DNA from: Chitinophaga sp. CB10
GTDB taxonomy: Bacteria; Bacteroidota; Bacteroidia; Chitinophagales; Chitinophagaceae
Direction of reading: 5' to 3'
Assembly: GCA_001870995.2 (NCBI GenBank)
Contig: MLAV02000005.1
Span: forward strand, 186,001-250,000
DNA length: 64,000 nucleotides
Shown here: one piece after another, positions 43,056-52,166 of the stretch
Numbering within the stretch: position 1 is the stretch's first letter
Layout of the letters: each line of letters begins with the position of its first letter
Translations under genes and position numbers: made by a program
Notes under the pieces: generated by a model
Told to the model about the DNA's origin: nothing
The model's database searches: none
What the model saw: the letters and a program-made list of their open reading frames with translations, nothing else

Positions 43056-44357
43056 ATGTCACCTGAATCACTAACGAGCAACGAACAGGACTATATTAAC
43101 GGATTACTTCATCATGAGGCAGATGTTATTGATTCTATCTATCAGCGCTTTGCGATAAAAGCCCAACGGTTTATCCAGCAAAAAGGAGGAACAATACGCG
43201 ATGCAGCGCACATCTTTGAAGAAGTGCTGCTGGATATTTATTTCTTCGTTCGCCGGCATCCGTTGAAGGTTGCCTCTTTCGAGGCGTTTCTCATCCTGCT
43301 CTGCAAACGTGTATGGGAAAAGGAAGTAGAGCGCAGAGGCGCGCGTATTCCCGGCCTTGAGCCGGACGAAACGGCGGCTCTCAGCCGCGAGGATATGCAG
43401 GACCTGGAAGATGTACTCAGGGAAGGAGAAAAGAGAAGGGTTGCCTACCATCAATACCTGCAACTGAGCGACGAGTGCAGGGAGCTGATCCGCTGGGCAC
43501 TTACCGATTGCCTGCAGGAAGATATTGCTGCGGAAACAAAAATCCCCGTTAAGGAACTGCCGGCACGCCGCGCTTCCTGCTTCAAAAACCTGTTCCTCCG
43601 CATCGATGGGGAACTGAAACCGGTGGACAGTATGCCGGAATCGGACATACAAGCGGCGGACGCTTTCCTCTGCGGCATCATGTCAGAAGCTAACCGCCAT
43701 GCGTTTGCGGAAAAATTAAAAGAAAATCCTTCGCTGGCTAACCAGGTAAGAAGGTTCGACCTGATCCGCCAGCTGCTCGCGCAACGCGTTTGCGCCGATA
43801 CGGAAAGAGATGAGCTGCAACACCAGCTGTATGCCCACCGCAACACCTGGTTTGCGGTGAAAGATACTTCCATCACGCCTATACGAAATTACGTCATCGC
43901 CACGGCCATCATCGCCATGACGCTGGCCACGCTCCTCTACATCAGCCCCTGGCGCAAAAATATCTACAGCCAGTTTTCCTCTACGGAAATGCAGGCCATG
44001 GAAAACGATACCCTGCGCCTTTCCGAAGAAGTGCAAAGGGAATTCAACAAGGGCCACTTCAGCGACGCGCTCCGGCTACTCAACCAGGAGCTGGCCGCCC
44101 ACCCGGATAACATCTACGCCCGCTACTACCGCGGCGTATGCCTGGTAGATCTGCAGCAGCTCGCTCCGGCACGGCAGGACCTGCTCGCCGTGTACAACGG
44201 CGATAACAAAATCCGCTACGAAGCAGCATTCTACCTCGCCCTCAGTTACCTCAGGGAAGGGCATAAACAGGAATGCCTCGAATGGCTCCTTAAAATTCCG
44301 GAAGGCGCTCCCAACTACCTGAAGGTGCAGAAGCTGATTGAAGAATTAAGAGTTTAG
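43056..44357 (+). CDS. Sigma-factor-like / anti-sigma-like / transmembrane / TPR fusion protein
   Basis: The 433-residue protein appears to join four parts. Residues about 24-95 resemble ECF sigma region 2 (AHIFEEVLLDIYFFVRRHP, EAFLILLCKRVWEKEVER). Residues about 128-182 resemble region 4 (LSDECRELIRWALTD, then QEDIAAETKIPVKELPARRA). Residues about 198-245 resemble the N-terminal segment of anti-sigma or TPR anchor proteins (AFLCGIMSEANRHAFAEKLK). One transmembrane helix follows (about 278-296, NYVIATAIIAMTLATLLYI), then tetratricopeptide-like helices (about 320-430). The C-terminal half would be periplasmic. The domain reading comes from pattern recognition, not a profile search. It is divergent from FecR and overlaps the convergent small gene by stop codons. 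Confidence 0.7.
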   Translation: MSPESLTSNEQDYINGLLHHEADVIDSIYQRFAIKAQRFIQQKGGTIRDAAHIFEEVLLDIYFFVRRHPLKVASFEAFLILLCKRVWEKEVERRGARIPGLEPDETAALSREDMQDLEDVLREGEKRRVAYHQYLQLSDECRELIRWALTDCLQEDIAAETKIPVKELPARRASCFKNLFLRIDGELKPVDSMPESDIQAADAFLCGIMSEANRHAFAEKLKENPSLANQVRRFDLIRQLLAQRVCADTERDELQHQLYAHRNTWFAVKDTSITPIRNYVIATAIIAMTLATLLYISPWRKNIYSQFSSTEMQAMENDTLRLSEEVQREFNKGHFSDALRLLNQELAAHPDNIYARYYRGVCLVDLQQLAPARQDLLAVYNGDNKIRYEAAFYLALSYLREGHKQECLEWLLKIPEGAPNYLKVQKLIEELRV

Positions 44358-44587
44358 TGTGCGTAAGCATGCTGGGCGTGAATGATATTTTCCACCTCGC
44401 CTTTGATCAGTTCGTACACCGGCGCTTTGTCGCGCTTTAATTTTACCAGTTGTTGCAATACCAGATAGTAAATCGTGCCATCGCTACAGCCGTTTAACTG
44501 GGCTTTGATAATTTCTGTTTTTACCTCCTGGCAGCTGTTGGCATCCAGCTTTTGATAAATCACATAGAGGTCGTCCATCCAACTCAT
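44354..44587 (-). CDS. Hypothetical 77-residue protein
   Basis: The small acidic-to-neutral helical protein reads MSWMDDLYVIYQKLDANSCQ, then TIYYLVLQQLVKLKRDKAP, and ends in HAQHAYAH. There is no signal peptide or membrane segment, and I recognise no family. It is convergent with the sigma-like/TPR gene; the two stop codons overlap (44354-44357). This tight arrangement and coherent codon use suggest a real gene, with unknown function. Confidence 0.6.
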   Translation of the reverse strand: MSWMDDLYVIYQKLDANSCQEVKTEIIKAQLNGCSDGTIYYLVLQQLVKLKRDKAPVYELIKGEVENIIHAQHAYAH

Positions 44588-44626
44588 ACTCTAAAGTTTT
44601 TGCATAGAGCTTAAAGTTAGCAAATT

Positions 44627-44648
44627 ATATTGTTAAAAATAACAATAT
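44627..44648. repeat. AT-rich inverted repeat
   Basis: ATATTGTTA / TAACAATAT, 9-bp perfect arms with an AAAA loop, lies in the 149-bp gap upstream of the small 77-residue gene. Confidence 0.4.
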
Positions 44649-44673
44649 CTTCAGATTTAACGATTTGTAAATG

Positions 44674-44699
44674 ATGGGCCTGCCAGAGGCCCATTTTTT
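44674..44699 (+). terminator. Terminator-like hairpin reading on the plus strand
   Basis: ATGGGCCT / AGGCCCAT with a 5-nt loop is followed by six T on the plus strand. The nearest plus-strand gene ends 317 bp earlier, so it would catch read-through or an unannotated transcript. On the minus strand there is no T-run. Confidence 0.55.
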
Positions 44700-44736
44700 C
44701 GATTTTTATGAATAAAAGTCCGGTTTTTTGACTTTT

Positions 44737-45903
44737 CTACAGCCAAATCAGTGGATTTCGCACAGGTAAATTCCGCAGCACCTCCTCCACCCGGGGATCA
44801 TGATCGAGCCGCAGCCAGGTTTTGTAATAGTCGTTATTGTTATAGGCAGCCGCGCCAAAAATCAGGAATGGCTGGGCAACCGGCCAGTTCTCCCAATACA
44901 TCACATCATGTGCAAAAGGCCAGGCGCTTTTATCTTTCACATACGGATACATCCAGGCAATGCCTTTGCCGATGGACTTCACCTTATCCGCGGTGTATTG
45001 CCAGAGGTTATCCTTTGGCGTGCTTAATATCTGGCAAAGAGTGGCCATGGCGTCGAGGTTAAACAGCGAGTAGCCGTAAGGTTTAGTGCGTTTCAGCTCC
45101 AGCGGAAAACTGCCGTCGTTCGCCATCTGGGAAGGCAGCAATACATTCTTATACCGGTCCGTGCAGAAGCGGGTCAGCGTATCGTTACCGGTAAACACGG
45201 CAAATTCAGCCACCTGCATTACCCAGCAGGTGCCATGGTTATTGGCTGCCTTCATTTCATCCTTGCCGTAAGGATGGGTGGTAAGCCATTCCAGGTACTC
45301 GTTGAACCACGATTTGATGGCTGCCAGGTCAGCCGGCGGCACCATCCCTGCTTTTTCCATAATGCGCAGGGCCTGCACCACTTCCAGCAGCTGAATGGTA
45401 TCGATGATACCAATACCGCGGCCGGTAGCCCTGCCTTTGATGGCCTGCGCAAACTGCAGGTTAGGATTCATGCGGGTAGCAGGGTTTACAAACCAGGCTT
45501 TGGCATGAGCCAGCGCATGTTGCAGGTAGGTCTTATCCTGGCTGGCGATGTAGCCCGCTGCCAGCGCGCCCATAACGCGGCTAAACCGGATCATGGCCTG
45601 GCGGTGCGCCACAAAATTCTCCGGGTTACTTTGGCCGTCCCGCTGGATATACGGACTGTCCGCACTCGCCGGGTTAGGCCACCAGTAGTCCCCTTCCGAG
45701 TAAAAGTCATGTAACCCGCCGGCGCTACGGTCACAGCTATACGCCGTAATCGTTTCCGGCTGTTGCTGTTTGGCCCAGGCGGCTCTTTCCAGGATGGCGG
45801 GCCGCATGTCTTTAATCACCTGATTACGCCAGCGCTGTTGGGCGCCGGCGGTCAGGGTCATCATTATCATCAAGACAGAAAAAAGTAATACGCGCTTCAT
45901 CAT
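44737..45903 (-). CDS. Exported alginate-lyase-family polysaccharide lyase
   Basis: The 388-residue secreted protein has a signal peptide (RVLLFSVLMIMMTLTAGAQQ) and an (alpha/alpha)-type barrel matching the Alginate_lyase Pfam family. The hallmark GDYWWPNPASADSPYIQRDG is present, as are AIKGRATGRGIGIIDT and NNHGTCWVMQVAEF (Asn-His catalytic region). Members in Bacteroidota act by beta-elimination on uronate polymers such as glucuronan (PL38-like) as well as alginate, so the substrate need not be alginate. It is the last gene of the five-gene operon, 8 bp after the GH36-type gene. Uronate products could feed mannonate dehydratase. Confidence 0.85.
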   Translation of the reverse strand: MMKRVLLFSVLMIMMTLTAGAQQRWRNQVIKDMRPAILERAAWAKQQQPETITAYSCDRSAGGLHDFYSEGDYWWPNPASADSPYIQRDGQSNPENFVAHRQAMIRFSRVMGALAAGYIASQDKTYLQHALAHAKAWFVNPATRMNPNLQFAQAIKGRATGRGIGIIDTIQLLEVVQALRIMEKAGMVPPADLAAIKSWFNEYLEWLTTHPYGKDEMKAANNHGTCWVMQVAEFAVFTGNDTLTRFCTDRYKNVLLPSQMANDGSFPLELKRTKPYGYSLFNLDAMATLCQILSTPKDNLWQYTADKVKSIGKGIAWMYPYVKDKSAWPFAHDVMYWENWPVAQPFLIFGAAAYNNNDYYKTWLRLDHDPRVEEVLRNLPVRNPLIWL

Positions 45904-45911
45904 TGTTGTAC

Positions 45912-47702
45912 TTATTTAAACGTCAGCACCATGCCGTCATGCCCTTTGAGTTCTACGGAATAATTACCGGCGAACTTACCGAGGCTCTTACCCGTCCAGT
46001 AATCTATCACTTCCGTTGGCTTGTTCAGTTTCACAGAGAGCTTTTTAGGCGTCGCTTCCCAGTTGAGCAGGATCACCCGCTGATCGTTGCCTGCTTTCAC
46101 TTTTCCGATTTCGAATTTTGTATTCTCAAAAGCGGCAGCCTTACCGGTAGGCGGCGCAGCCTTTTTCAGCATGTTAAGGCGCTCGGGCGAAATTTTGGTC
46201 AGGTCGTCCCCGCTCAGTAACATACCGCCCGTAGCGTACAGCAGCGCTGCGTGGAAGTTATATTCATTGTCCGGCATATTACCGGTCAGCACCAGGCAGT
46301 CCGGATCATTCCACCAGAGCTTCCCGTTCTGCCATGCCCGGTAAAGGTTTTCCCGGCCGCTGCGTTCAAATACGGACCAGGTACGTTTGATGTCCATGGA
46401 GCTGCGGCTGCCGTGAATAAGGCCCAGGGAAGCCCACAGCGGGTGGTTGCAACCCAGGAGGAACGCATCCCCCGCTCCTTTAATGATAGCCTCCATTCCC
46501 CTGCGGTATGCTTCCACCCGGGTAGCATTTTTATCTGCATATACCCCGCCATGTATAGCGCCCCAGAAGTTGGCATCGAGTTTAAAGTAGGTTACGCCCC
46601 ACTGCTCTTTCATTACCCGGAAAGTTTCCGTGAGGTGCTGTTGTACTGCGGGCAGGGTGCCATCCAGTACATACCAGGGCTTCAGCCGCCATCCCCCAAA
46701 AGTTACTTTATCGCTGCTCAAAGGCTTGCCGCTGCTGTCTTTCACGAGCCAGTCCGGATGTTGTTTGAAAATAGCAGAGTTGCTGTCGCAGATAAACGGC
46801 GCCACCCAGATTGCCGGTTCAAAACCTTTTTCCCGGATTGTTTTCAGCACCTGCTGCACATTGCCGCCAAAGGAGCTACCCACTTCCAGCCAGTCGCCCA
46901 TATGAGGCTGATAGCCATCATCCAGCTGAATGTATTTCAGCACGGGTGCATTGGCTTTGATATAGTCGAGGTTGTCGTAAACATTTTTTGCAGTTACCCG
47001 CGGCCCGAAGCAATACCAGGAACACCAGCCATCCGGCGGCGCCTTAAACTCCAGCCGGGGATGGTTTTGCTGAATGCGTGCCGCCAGTTTGTCCAGCAGC
47101 TGGTTACCGTCCGCTCCTTTGAGCAGCATCAGCTCTTCCAGCCTGAATTCCTTACCGGGTTGCAGTTCCAGGTTCTCCAGGTCCTCCACGACTTTTATTG
47201 TATCGGGGGAAAGATAAAATTTCCCGACAAAACGATGGCTGCTGGCAAACCCCAGGAGTAGCTGCTGGTCTGTGCCGGGGTAAAGGCGCAGCAGGTTATA
47301 AACAGCCAGATACCCTTCCGGCTGCGGAATGCGGTAATGCCCCGCATCGGTATAGTTGCCCAGGGTTTCAGGTTTTGCCAGGGTGCCTGCTGTTTGCGTC
47401 AGCATCTGGAAACCTTCCGCGTAAAAAGGCGTAGCGGGAGGCAGTACTTTGCCCACCGCCCCCAGGACCACTTCCTTGAGCCGCACCGGCGTACTACCGG
47501 TATTGACTATACGAACCAGGCAAACATCGTTGTTCCAGTTGCGGATCAGCTTCACAGAAGCCGGCGCAGGCGCGCCACTGGCCAGCAGTACAGTCCCGTT
47601 GCTGGCTTTCAGCTGTTTTACAAAATCGTCGGAAACGCCTGCCATGGCAGTAATGCCGCCGAGCAGCATGGCTCCGAGTATGGAAAGGAATTGCTTTTTC
47701 AT
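45912..47702 (-). CDS. Exported alpha-galactosidase-type glycoside hydrolase (clan GH-D, GH36/27-like)
   Basis: The 596-residue secreted enzyme has a signal peptide (first 22 residues, ending AMAG). An N-terminal beta-sandwich (about 25-215) precedes a TIM barrel with the clan GH-D motifs PDGWCSWYCFG and YIQLDDGYQ. The likely nucleophile is Asp376 in TYFKLDANFWGA, with a WWNDPDCLVL segment further on. A C-terminal beta domain follows. These features indicate a retaining alpha-galactosidase or alpha-N-acetylgalactosaminidase. It is in an operon with fucosidases and a uronate lyase. Confidence 0.86.
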   Translation of the reverse strand: MKKQFLSILGAMLLGGITAMAGVSDDFVKQLKASNGTVLLASGAPAPASVKLIRNWNNDVCLVRIVNTGSTPVRLKEVVLGAVGKVLPPATPFYAEGFQMLTQTAGTLAKPETLGNYTDAGHYRIPQPEGYLAVYNLLRLYPGTDQQLLLGFASSHRFVGKFYLSPDTIKVVEDLENLELQPGKEFRLEELMLLKGADGNQLLDKLAARIQQNHPRLEFKAPPDGWCSWYCFGPRVTAKNVYDNLDYIKANAPVLKYIQLDDGYQPHMGDWLEVGSSFGGNVQQVLKTIREKGFEPAIWVAPFICDSNSAIFKQHPDWLVKDSSGKPLSSDKVTFGGWRLKPWYVLDGTLPAVQQHLTETFRVMKEQWGVTYFKLDANFWGAIHGGVYADKNATRVEAYRRGMEAIIKGAGDAFLLGCNHPLWASLGLIHGSRSSMDIKRTWSVFERSGRENLYRAWQNGKLWWNDPDCLVLTGNMPDNEYNFHAALLYATGGMLLSGDDLTKISPERLNMLKKAAPPTGKAAAFENTKFEIGKVKAGNDQRVILLNWEATPKKLSVKLNKPTEVIDYWTGKSLGKFAGNYSVELKGHDGMVLTFK

Positions 47703-47723
47703 CGTGAAATTTATTTTGCAGCG

Positions 47724-49598
47724 CTATTTTTCAGAGGCAGTGAGCTGTAGCTCAAATACCTTCATCATTTCTGCTTTATTATTAGTTGTTGGCGTCAGTA
47801 TAATTTCGTTTTCGCCGGCTTTCAGCTGCAAGTTGCCCAGGGTTTCCGTTAGGATGCCCTTCTTGTTGCCCGTGACGCCGCGCAGCGCCTGCTCCCCGGC
47901 AGTCACTTCATATTGCGCTTCCGGCGTGCTGCTGCTGTATTTGATCGTGACGCGATAAGTGCCCGGCCGGGAGGTGCGCACTTTCCACACCAGCTTATCG
48001 GCAGGGTTGGCAATGTCGCCCACGTAATAACCGGCAATTTTCCCATCGCCCTTACTTAACCCTTTCCGGTATTGCGCATCGTATGCCAGCAGGCGGTTGG
48101 TAAGGCCGGCGCCATCCAGCAGGCGGGCAACGGTGGCCGCCGTAGGTTGTATGCGCTCCATTTCCAATACCACGACACTGTTAATACTGTCCGGCGCAGT
48201 GGCTGGCAGCATGACCTGCAGGTCCATGCCATTGTTTACCACCGCGGTTTTCAGCGGCGTCCTGCTGTTTAGCAGGCGGGCTTTTTTCACCTTGCCCTGC
48301 AAGCCGCCTACCGTCAGCGTTCCGTTGGCAGGCCAGGAAAATACGTGCAGGTACAGCAGCTGATCCTTTGCAGTCACCTCGCCCCAGGGCTGAATCGGCA
48401 GCGGGGAGGCGGTGGTGCCGTAGATGCTGGTTCCGTAGCGTTGCATCCATTCGCCAATGCCATGCAATATGACGGTATCTCTGGGGTCTATGATCCCGTT
48501 GCCTTCCGGCCCGATATTCATCAGCAGGTTACCTCCGCGGTCCGCCGCTTTAGCCAGCAGGCGTATGAAGAAGGATACCGGTTTATGGCTCTCATCATAA
48601 CGGGAATAGCCGTACGATTCGTTGGTAGTAGGGATCGCTTCCCAATCGCCCTGCACCGGGTAAAACTCCGCCGGCCGGTCGGATGTGTTGATATAATCCC
48701 CGAAGGAACGTTCGCTGCTGCGGGCCAGCCGCCCGTTTACCACCACGTTGTTATCCACGGAACGGATAGCTTCCAGGATGCGGATATTTTCGCTCAGCGG
48801 CAGTTTATGCGGCGTATCGAACCAGAGAATATCCGGATGGTATTTGGCGATGAGTTCTTTTATCTGCGGTATTGATTTTTGGTTCACGTACCTCACGGCT
48901 TTTTGCAGCAGTTCAGGGTGTGCATCATACCAGTTGCGCCCCCCGAACAGGTCCTTATCTCCCCCCGGGTTATTATAATCCCAGTCATTCCCCGGCGCAT
49001 CCGGATGCTCCCAGTCAAAAGCGTGGGAATAGTAGAATCCGAAGCGGAGGCCGTTCTTACGGCAGGCGGCTGCCAGCTCGGCCATAGGGTCCCGTTTGAA
49101 AGCGGAGTTTTTAATGCTGTAATCCCCGATGGCAGTAGGGTACATGGCTACGCCGTCATGGTGTTTGGCGGTAATGATGACGTAGCGCATACCGGCCGCC
49201 TTGATATGCTTTACCCATTCCCCGGCATCAAAATCCACCGGGTTAAAAGTTCTTATCAGCAGGGAATCATATTCGCCTCTTGAAATTTTTTCCTTACGCA
49301 TCAGGTGTTCGGCATAGCCGCCCACCTTCTTCCCTTTCCAGAGGCCGCCGGGCACGGAGTACACTCCCCAGTGGATAAAACAGCCGAGGCGGGCCTCTCT
49401 CCACCAGGCGATGCGCTGGTCGTGATTTTTCATACTCGCCGTCCACCAGCCATTGACCGCATTGCTGATGGCCGCTTTGTCACGGTCCGCGGCCTGCTGG
49501 CTCAATACGCCATCATCATCTCCCTTCACCTGGGAAAATGCGGGGATGGTTATCACGCTAACGCCTATACTAAATGCCAAATTTTTCAGAACACGCAT
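47724..49598 (-). CDS. Exported GH29 alpha-L-fucosidase with C-terminal carbohydrate-binding-like domain
   Basis: The 624-residue enzyme has a signal peptide (about 1-23). The GH29 barrel carries LGCFIHWGVYSVPGG, VIITAKHHDGVAMY and the nucleophile Asp at about 261 in PDILWFDTP. GNLLMNIGPEGNG closes the barrel. The last 130 residues (TYRVTIKYSSSTPEAQYEVT) form a CBM-like beta domain, giving a longer protein than minimal GH29 enzymes. It is retaining and releases terminal alpha-L-fucose. It is third in the five-gene operon, 12 bp after GH95. Confidence 0.93.
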   Translation of the reverse strand: MRVLKNLAFSIGVSVITIPAFSQVKGDDDGVLSQQAADRDKAAISNAVNGWWTASMKNHDQRIAWWREARLGCFIHWGVYSVPGGLWKGKKVGGYAEHLMRKEKISRGEYDSLLIRTFNPVDFDAGEWVKHIKAAGMRYVIITAKHHDGVAMYPTAIGDYSIKNSAFKRDPMAELAAACRKNGLRFGFYYSHAFDWEHPDAPGNDWDYNNPGGDKDLFGGRNWYDAHPELLQKAVRYVNQKSIPQIKELIAKYHPDILWFDTPHKLPLSENIRILEAIRSVDNNVVVNGRLARSSERSFGDYINTSDRPAEFYPVQGDWEAIPTTNESYGYSRYDESHKPVSFFIRLLAKAADRGGNLLMNIGPEGNGIIDPRDTVILHGIGEWMQRYGTSIYGTTASPLPIQPWGEVTAKDQLLYLHVFSWPANGTLTVGGLQGKVKKARLLNSRTPLKTAVVNNGMDLQVMLPATAPDSINSVVVLEMERIQPTAATVARLLDGAGLTNRLLAYDAQYRKGLSKGDGKIAGYYVGDIANPADKLVWKVRTSRPGTYRVTIKYSSSTPEAQYEVTAGEQALRGVTGNKKGILTETLGNLQLKAGENEIILTPTTNNKAEMMKVFELQLTASEK

Positions 49599-49610
49599 AT
49601 GGAATATTGC

Positions 49611-52148
49611 TTAGGGATTTATGGTGTAGGTTTTACCTGCAACGGTAGGCAGGTCGTATTCAAATGCCTGTTTCAGGTTCAGCTCCGGCAATTTGGACGG
49701 ATCTTTTACCAGGGTATTGCCTTTCATTGCCAGCACGTAGAACTGGTTGTTGTTTTGACCGGCAGCCGGTTTGGCGCCCGGTATCCGTACCGGTTGCTTT
49801 ACGCGGATACGGCAGTTGCCGCCCAGGGCGGATTTCACTACCGCTTTCGTCAGCTGCCCGTCTTTCCATTCCATATCCACTTCAAATCCGCCTCTGGCTT
49901 TCAATCCTTTTACGGAGCCGGCCGGCCAGGCTGACGGCAATGCCGGCAGCAGGTACAACGTACCGTCATGACTTTGGAGCAGCATTTCCGTAATGCCGGA
50001 GGTGACGCCAAAGTTGCCATCGATCTGGAACGGCGGATGCGCATCGAAGAGGTTTGCATAGGAGCCGCCGCTGGTGTTGGCTACGCTTACCCCTTGTGCA
50101 TTGGAGAGGAATAGTTGCTGGTTCAGCATCGTATAGGCGTGGTCGCCGTCTTCCAGGCGGGCCCACCAGTTGATCTTCCAGGATTTGGACCAGCCGGTAC
50201 CGCCATCGCCGCGGAGGAGTAAGCTACGTTTAGCCGCTTCCGATAGTATGGTATCCCTCCGCGGGGAAATAAAGTTGCCCGGGAACAGGCCATAGGCGTG
50301 GGATACGTGCCGGTGACTGTCTTTCGGATCATCCCAGTCCTTATACCATTCCTGCAATTGGCCATACTGGCCTACATGGAACGGATACATTTCGCCCAGC
50401 ACTTTTTCCAGGCGCTGCGCAAATTCCGGGTATTTGCCCAGTGCGCGGGACGCGTTGATGGTATTGTTAAACAGGTCCCGGATGATGGAGAGGTCCATCG
50501 TGGTAGCAATGCTGACCGAGCCGGTTTGCTTCCCGTTCACCCAGAAATTATTTTCCGGGGTGGTACTGGGGCTGGTGACCCAATAGCCATTTTCATCCCG
50601 GATCAGGAAGGACAGCATGAATTCGCACGCGCCCTGCAACAGCGGATAAGCCTCCGCGAGGAATTTTTTATCGCCGGTGTACTGGTAATGCTCCCAGAGG
50701 TGGCGGGTCAGCCAGGCGCCGCCCATTGGCCAATGCGCCCATTTGGGGTTGCCGTTGGGATCTTTAAAGTCGATACCGCCCGCAGGGTTGGTCATCCCCC
50801 ACAGATCGGAGTTATGATGAGCCACCCAGCCATTGGCGCCGTAGTTGACGCGGGCGGTAGTACGACCGTTTTTAGCCAGCAAAGCGATGAAGTTGAACAG
50901 TGGCTCCGTACATTCGGACAAGTTAGCCGATTCTGCCGGCCAGTAGTTCATCTCTGTATTAATATTGATCGTGTAGTTTGAACCCCATGGCGGCTGCATT
51001 TCCTTGTTCCACAGGCCTTGCAGGTTCATGGCCGTACCGCCTTTGCGGGAGCCGGATATCATGAGGTAGCGGCCGTACTGGTACAGCAGCGCCGTCAGCT
51101 GCGGATCGCGATGGCCGCCGGCGGCCGTGTAGTTTATCAGACGCTGGTCCGTAGGCAGGCTGCCGTTACCGTCATCCCCCAGGTCCAGCTTCACGCGATT
51201 AAACAGCGCGGTATAATCTTTTTCGTGTATGCCTGATAGTTGGTCGTAGTTTTGCGCGGCAGCTTTCGTGAGGGCTTCCTTAGCGCGCAGGAAAGCATTG
51301 CCGTGGTTGCCTTCCCGGGTGTAGCTCGTGCCGATGGAAAGCAGCAAGGTAACATCCGTAGCGTTATTCACCTGTATGCCGCTGGTGTCTTCCTTGATTA
51401 CGCCGTCTTTGGAGCGGGCCTGCAGGTGTACGGCATAGCGTACCGGCTCGCTGCCGTCCTCTCCTTTACCATATACAACCTGCTCCTTTTCGTACGGGCG
51501 CGCCGCTACGTAGGAAGGGCAGGTACCTTCCATGGAAATGTAATGGGTTGCCCGGTCGACCACACTGTTACGGTGCGGCATCGGGTTGGCGAAGCGGGTA
51601 TGGAACGTGATCGCTCCCGGCTTGCTGGCGGTATAGCGTACCACCATCAACTGGGAAGGATAACTGATGAATGCTTTTCTCGTATATACGACGCCGTTAT
51701 GCGTAAACCGGACCGTGCTGATACCGGTATTCAGGTCCAGCTCCCGGTGGTAGTCCTGTGCATCGACGGGGAGGTCGCTTTCCAGGAAAAGGCTGCCCAG
51801 CGTGAGGTAGCGGGCGCTGTATTTGCCCATCATTTCCCGGGAGAGCTTATCGGCCTCCATGTATTTTTCTTCTTTCAGCAGCTGGCGGAGTTGCGGCAGC
51901 AGTTCTTTGGCTTTTGGATTGTTGCCATCCCGTGGCGTGCCGGACCAGATGGTGCCTTCGTTGAGTTGCAGCTCTTCAGTTTTGACGCCGCCAAATACCA
52001 TAGCGCCGATGCGGCCGTTGCCCAGTGGCAGCGCTTCGACCCACTGGGTGGCTGGCTGCCGGTACCAGAGCTTCAGCAGGGAATCAGGAGTGGCGGCCTG
52101 CGCAGCGCTTGCAGCGATACACAGGCCAATGGTTAAAAAGTATTTCAT
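49611..52148 (-). CDS. Exported GH95 alpha-L-fucosidase / alpha-L-galactosidase
   Basis: The 845-residue enzyme has a signal peptide (KYFLTIGLCIAASAAQAA) and the GH95 layout. An N-terminal beta-sandwich (LWYRQPATQWVEALPLGNGR, about 27-270) precedes an (alpha/alpha)6 barrel (about 330-740; GLWNKEMQPPWGSNYTININ and HHNSDLWGMTNPAG) and a C-terminal sheet domain. GH95 inverts and attacks alpha-1,2-L-fucosyl or, in some members, alpha-L-galactosyl residues. It is second in the operon, 18 bp after GH2. Confidence 0.93.
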   Translation of the reverse strand: MKYFLTIGLCIAASAAQAATPDSLLKLWYRQPATQWVEALPLGNGRIGAMVFGGVKTEELQLNEGTIWSGTPRDGNNPKAKELLPQLRQLLKEEKYMEADKLSREMMGKYSARYLTLGSLFLESDLPVDAQDYHRELDLNTGISTVRFTHNGVVYTRKAFISYPSQLMVVRYTASKPGAITFHTRFANPMPHRNSVVDRATHYISMEGTCPSYVAARPYEKEQVVYGKGEDGSEPVRYAVHLQARSKDGVIKEDTSGIQVNNATDVTLLLSIGTSYTREGNHGNAFLRAKEALTKAAAQNYDQLSGIHEKDYTALFNRVKLDLGDDGNGSLPTDQRLINYTAAGGHRDPQLTALLYQYGRYLMISGSRKGGTAMNLQGLWNKEMQPPWGSNYTININTEMNYWPAESANLSECTEPLFNFIALLAKNGRTTARVNYGANGWVAHHNSDLWGMTNPAGGIDFKDPNGNPKWAHWPMGGAWLTRHLWEHYQYTGDKKFLAEAYPLLQGACEFMLSFLIRDENGYWVTSPSTTPENNFWVNGKQTGSVSIATTMDLSIIRDLFNNTINASRALGKYPEFAQRLEKVLGEMYPFHVGQYGQLQEWYKDWDDPKDSHRHVSHAYGLFPGNFISPRRDTILSEAAKRSLLLRGDGGTGWSKSWKINWWARLEDGDHAYTMLNQQLFLSNAQGVSVANTSGGSYANLFDAHPPFQIDGNFGVTSGITEMLLQSHDGTLYLLPALPSAWPAGSVKGLKARGGFEVDMEWKDGQLTKAVVKSALGGNCRIRVKQPVRIPGAKPAAGQNNNQFYVLAMKGNTLVKDPSKLPELNLKQAFEYDLPTVAGKTYTINP

Positions 52149-52166
52149 AACGGAGTAGATTAGGTA

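Noticed and set aside
44674..44699. Terminator of the alginate-lyase-family gene
   Set aside because: The gene is on the minus strand and the hairpin's T-run is only on the plus strand.
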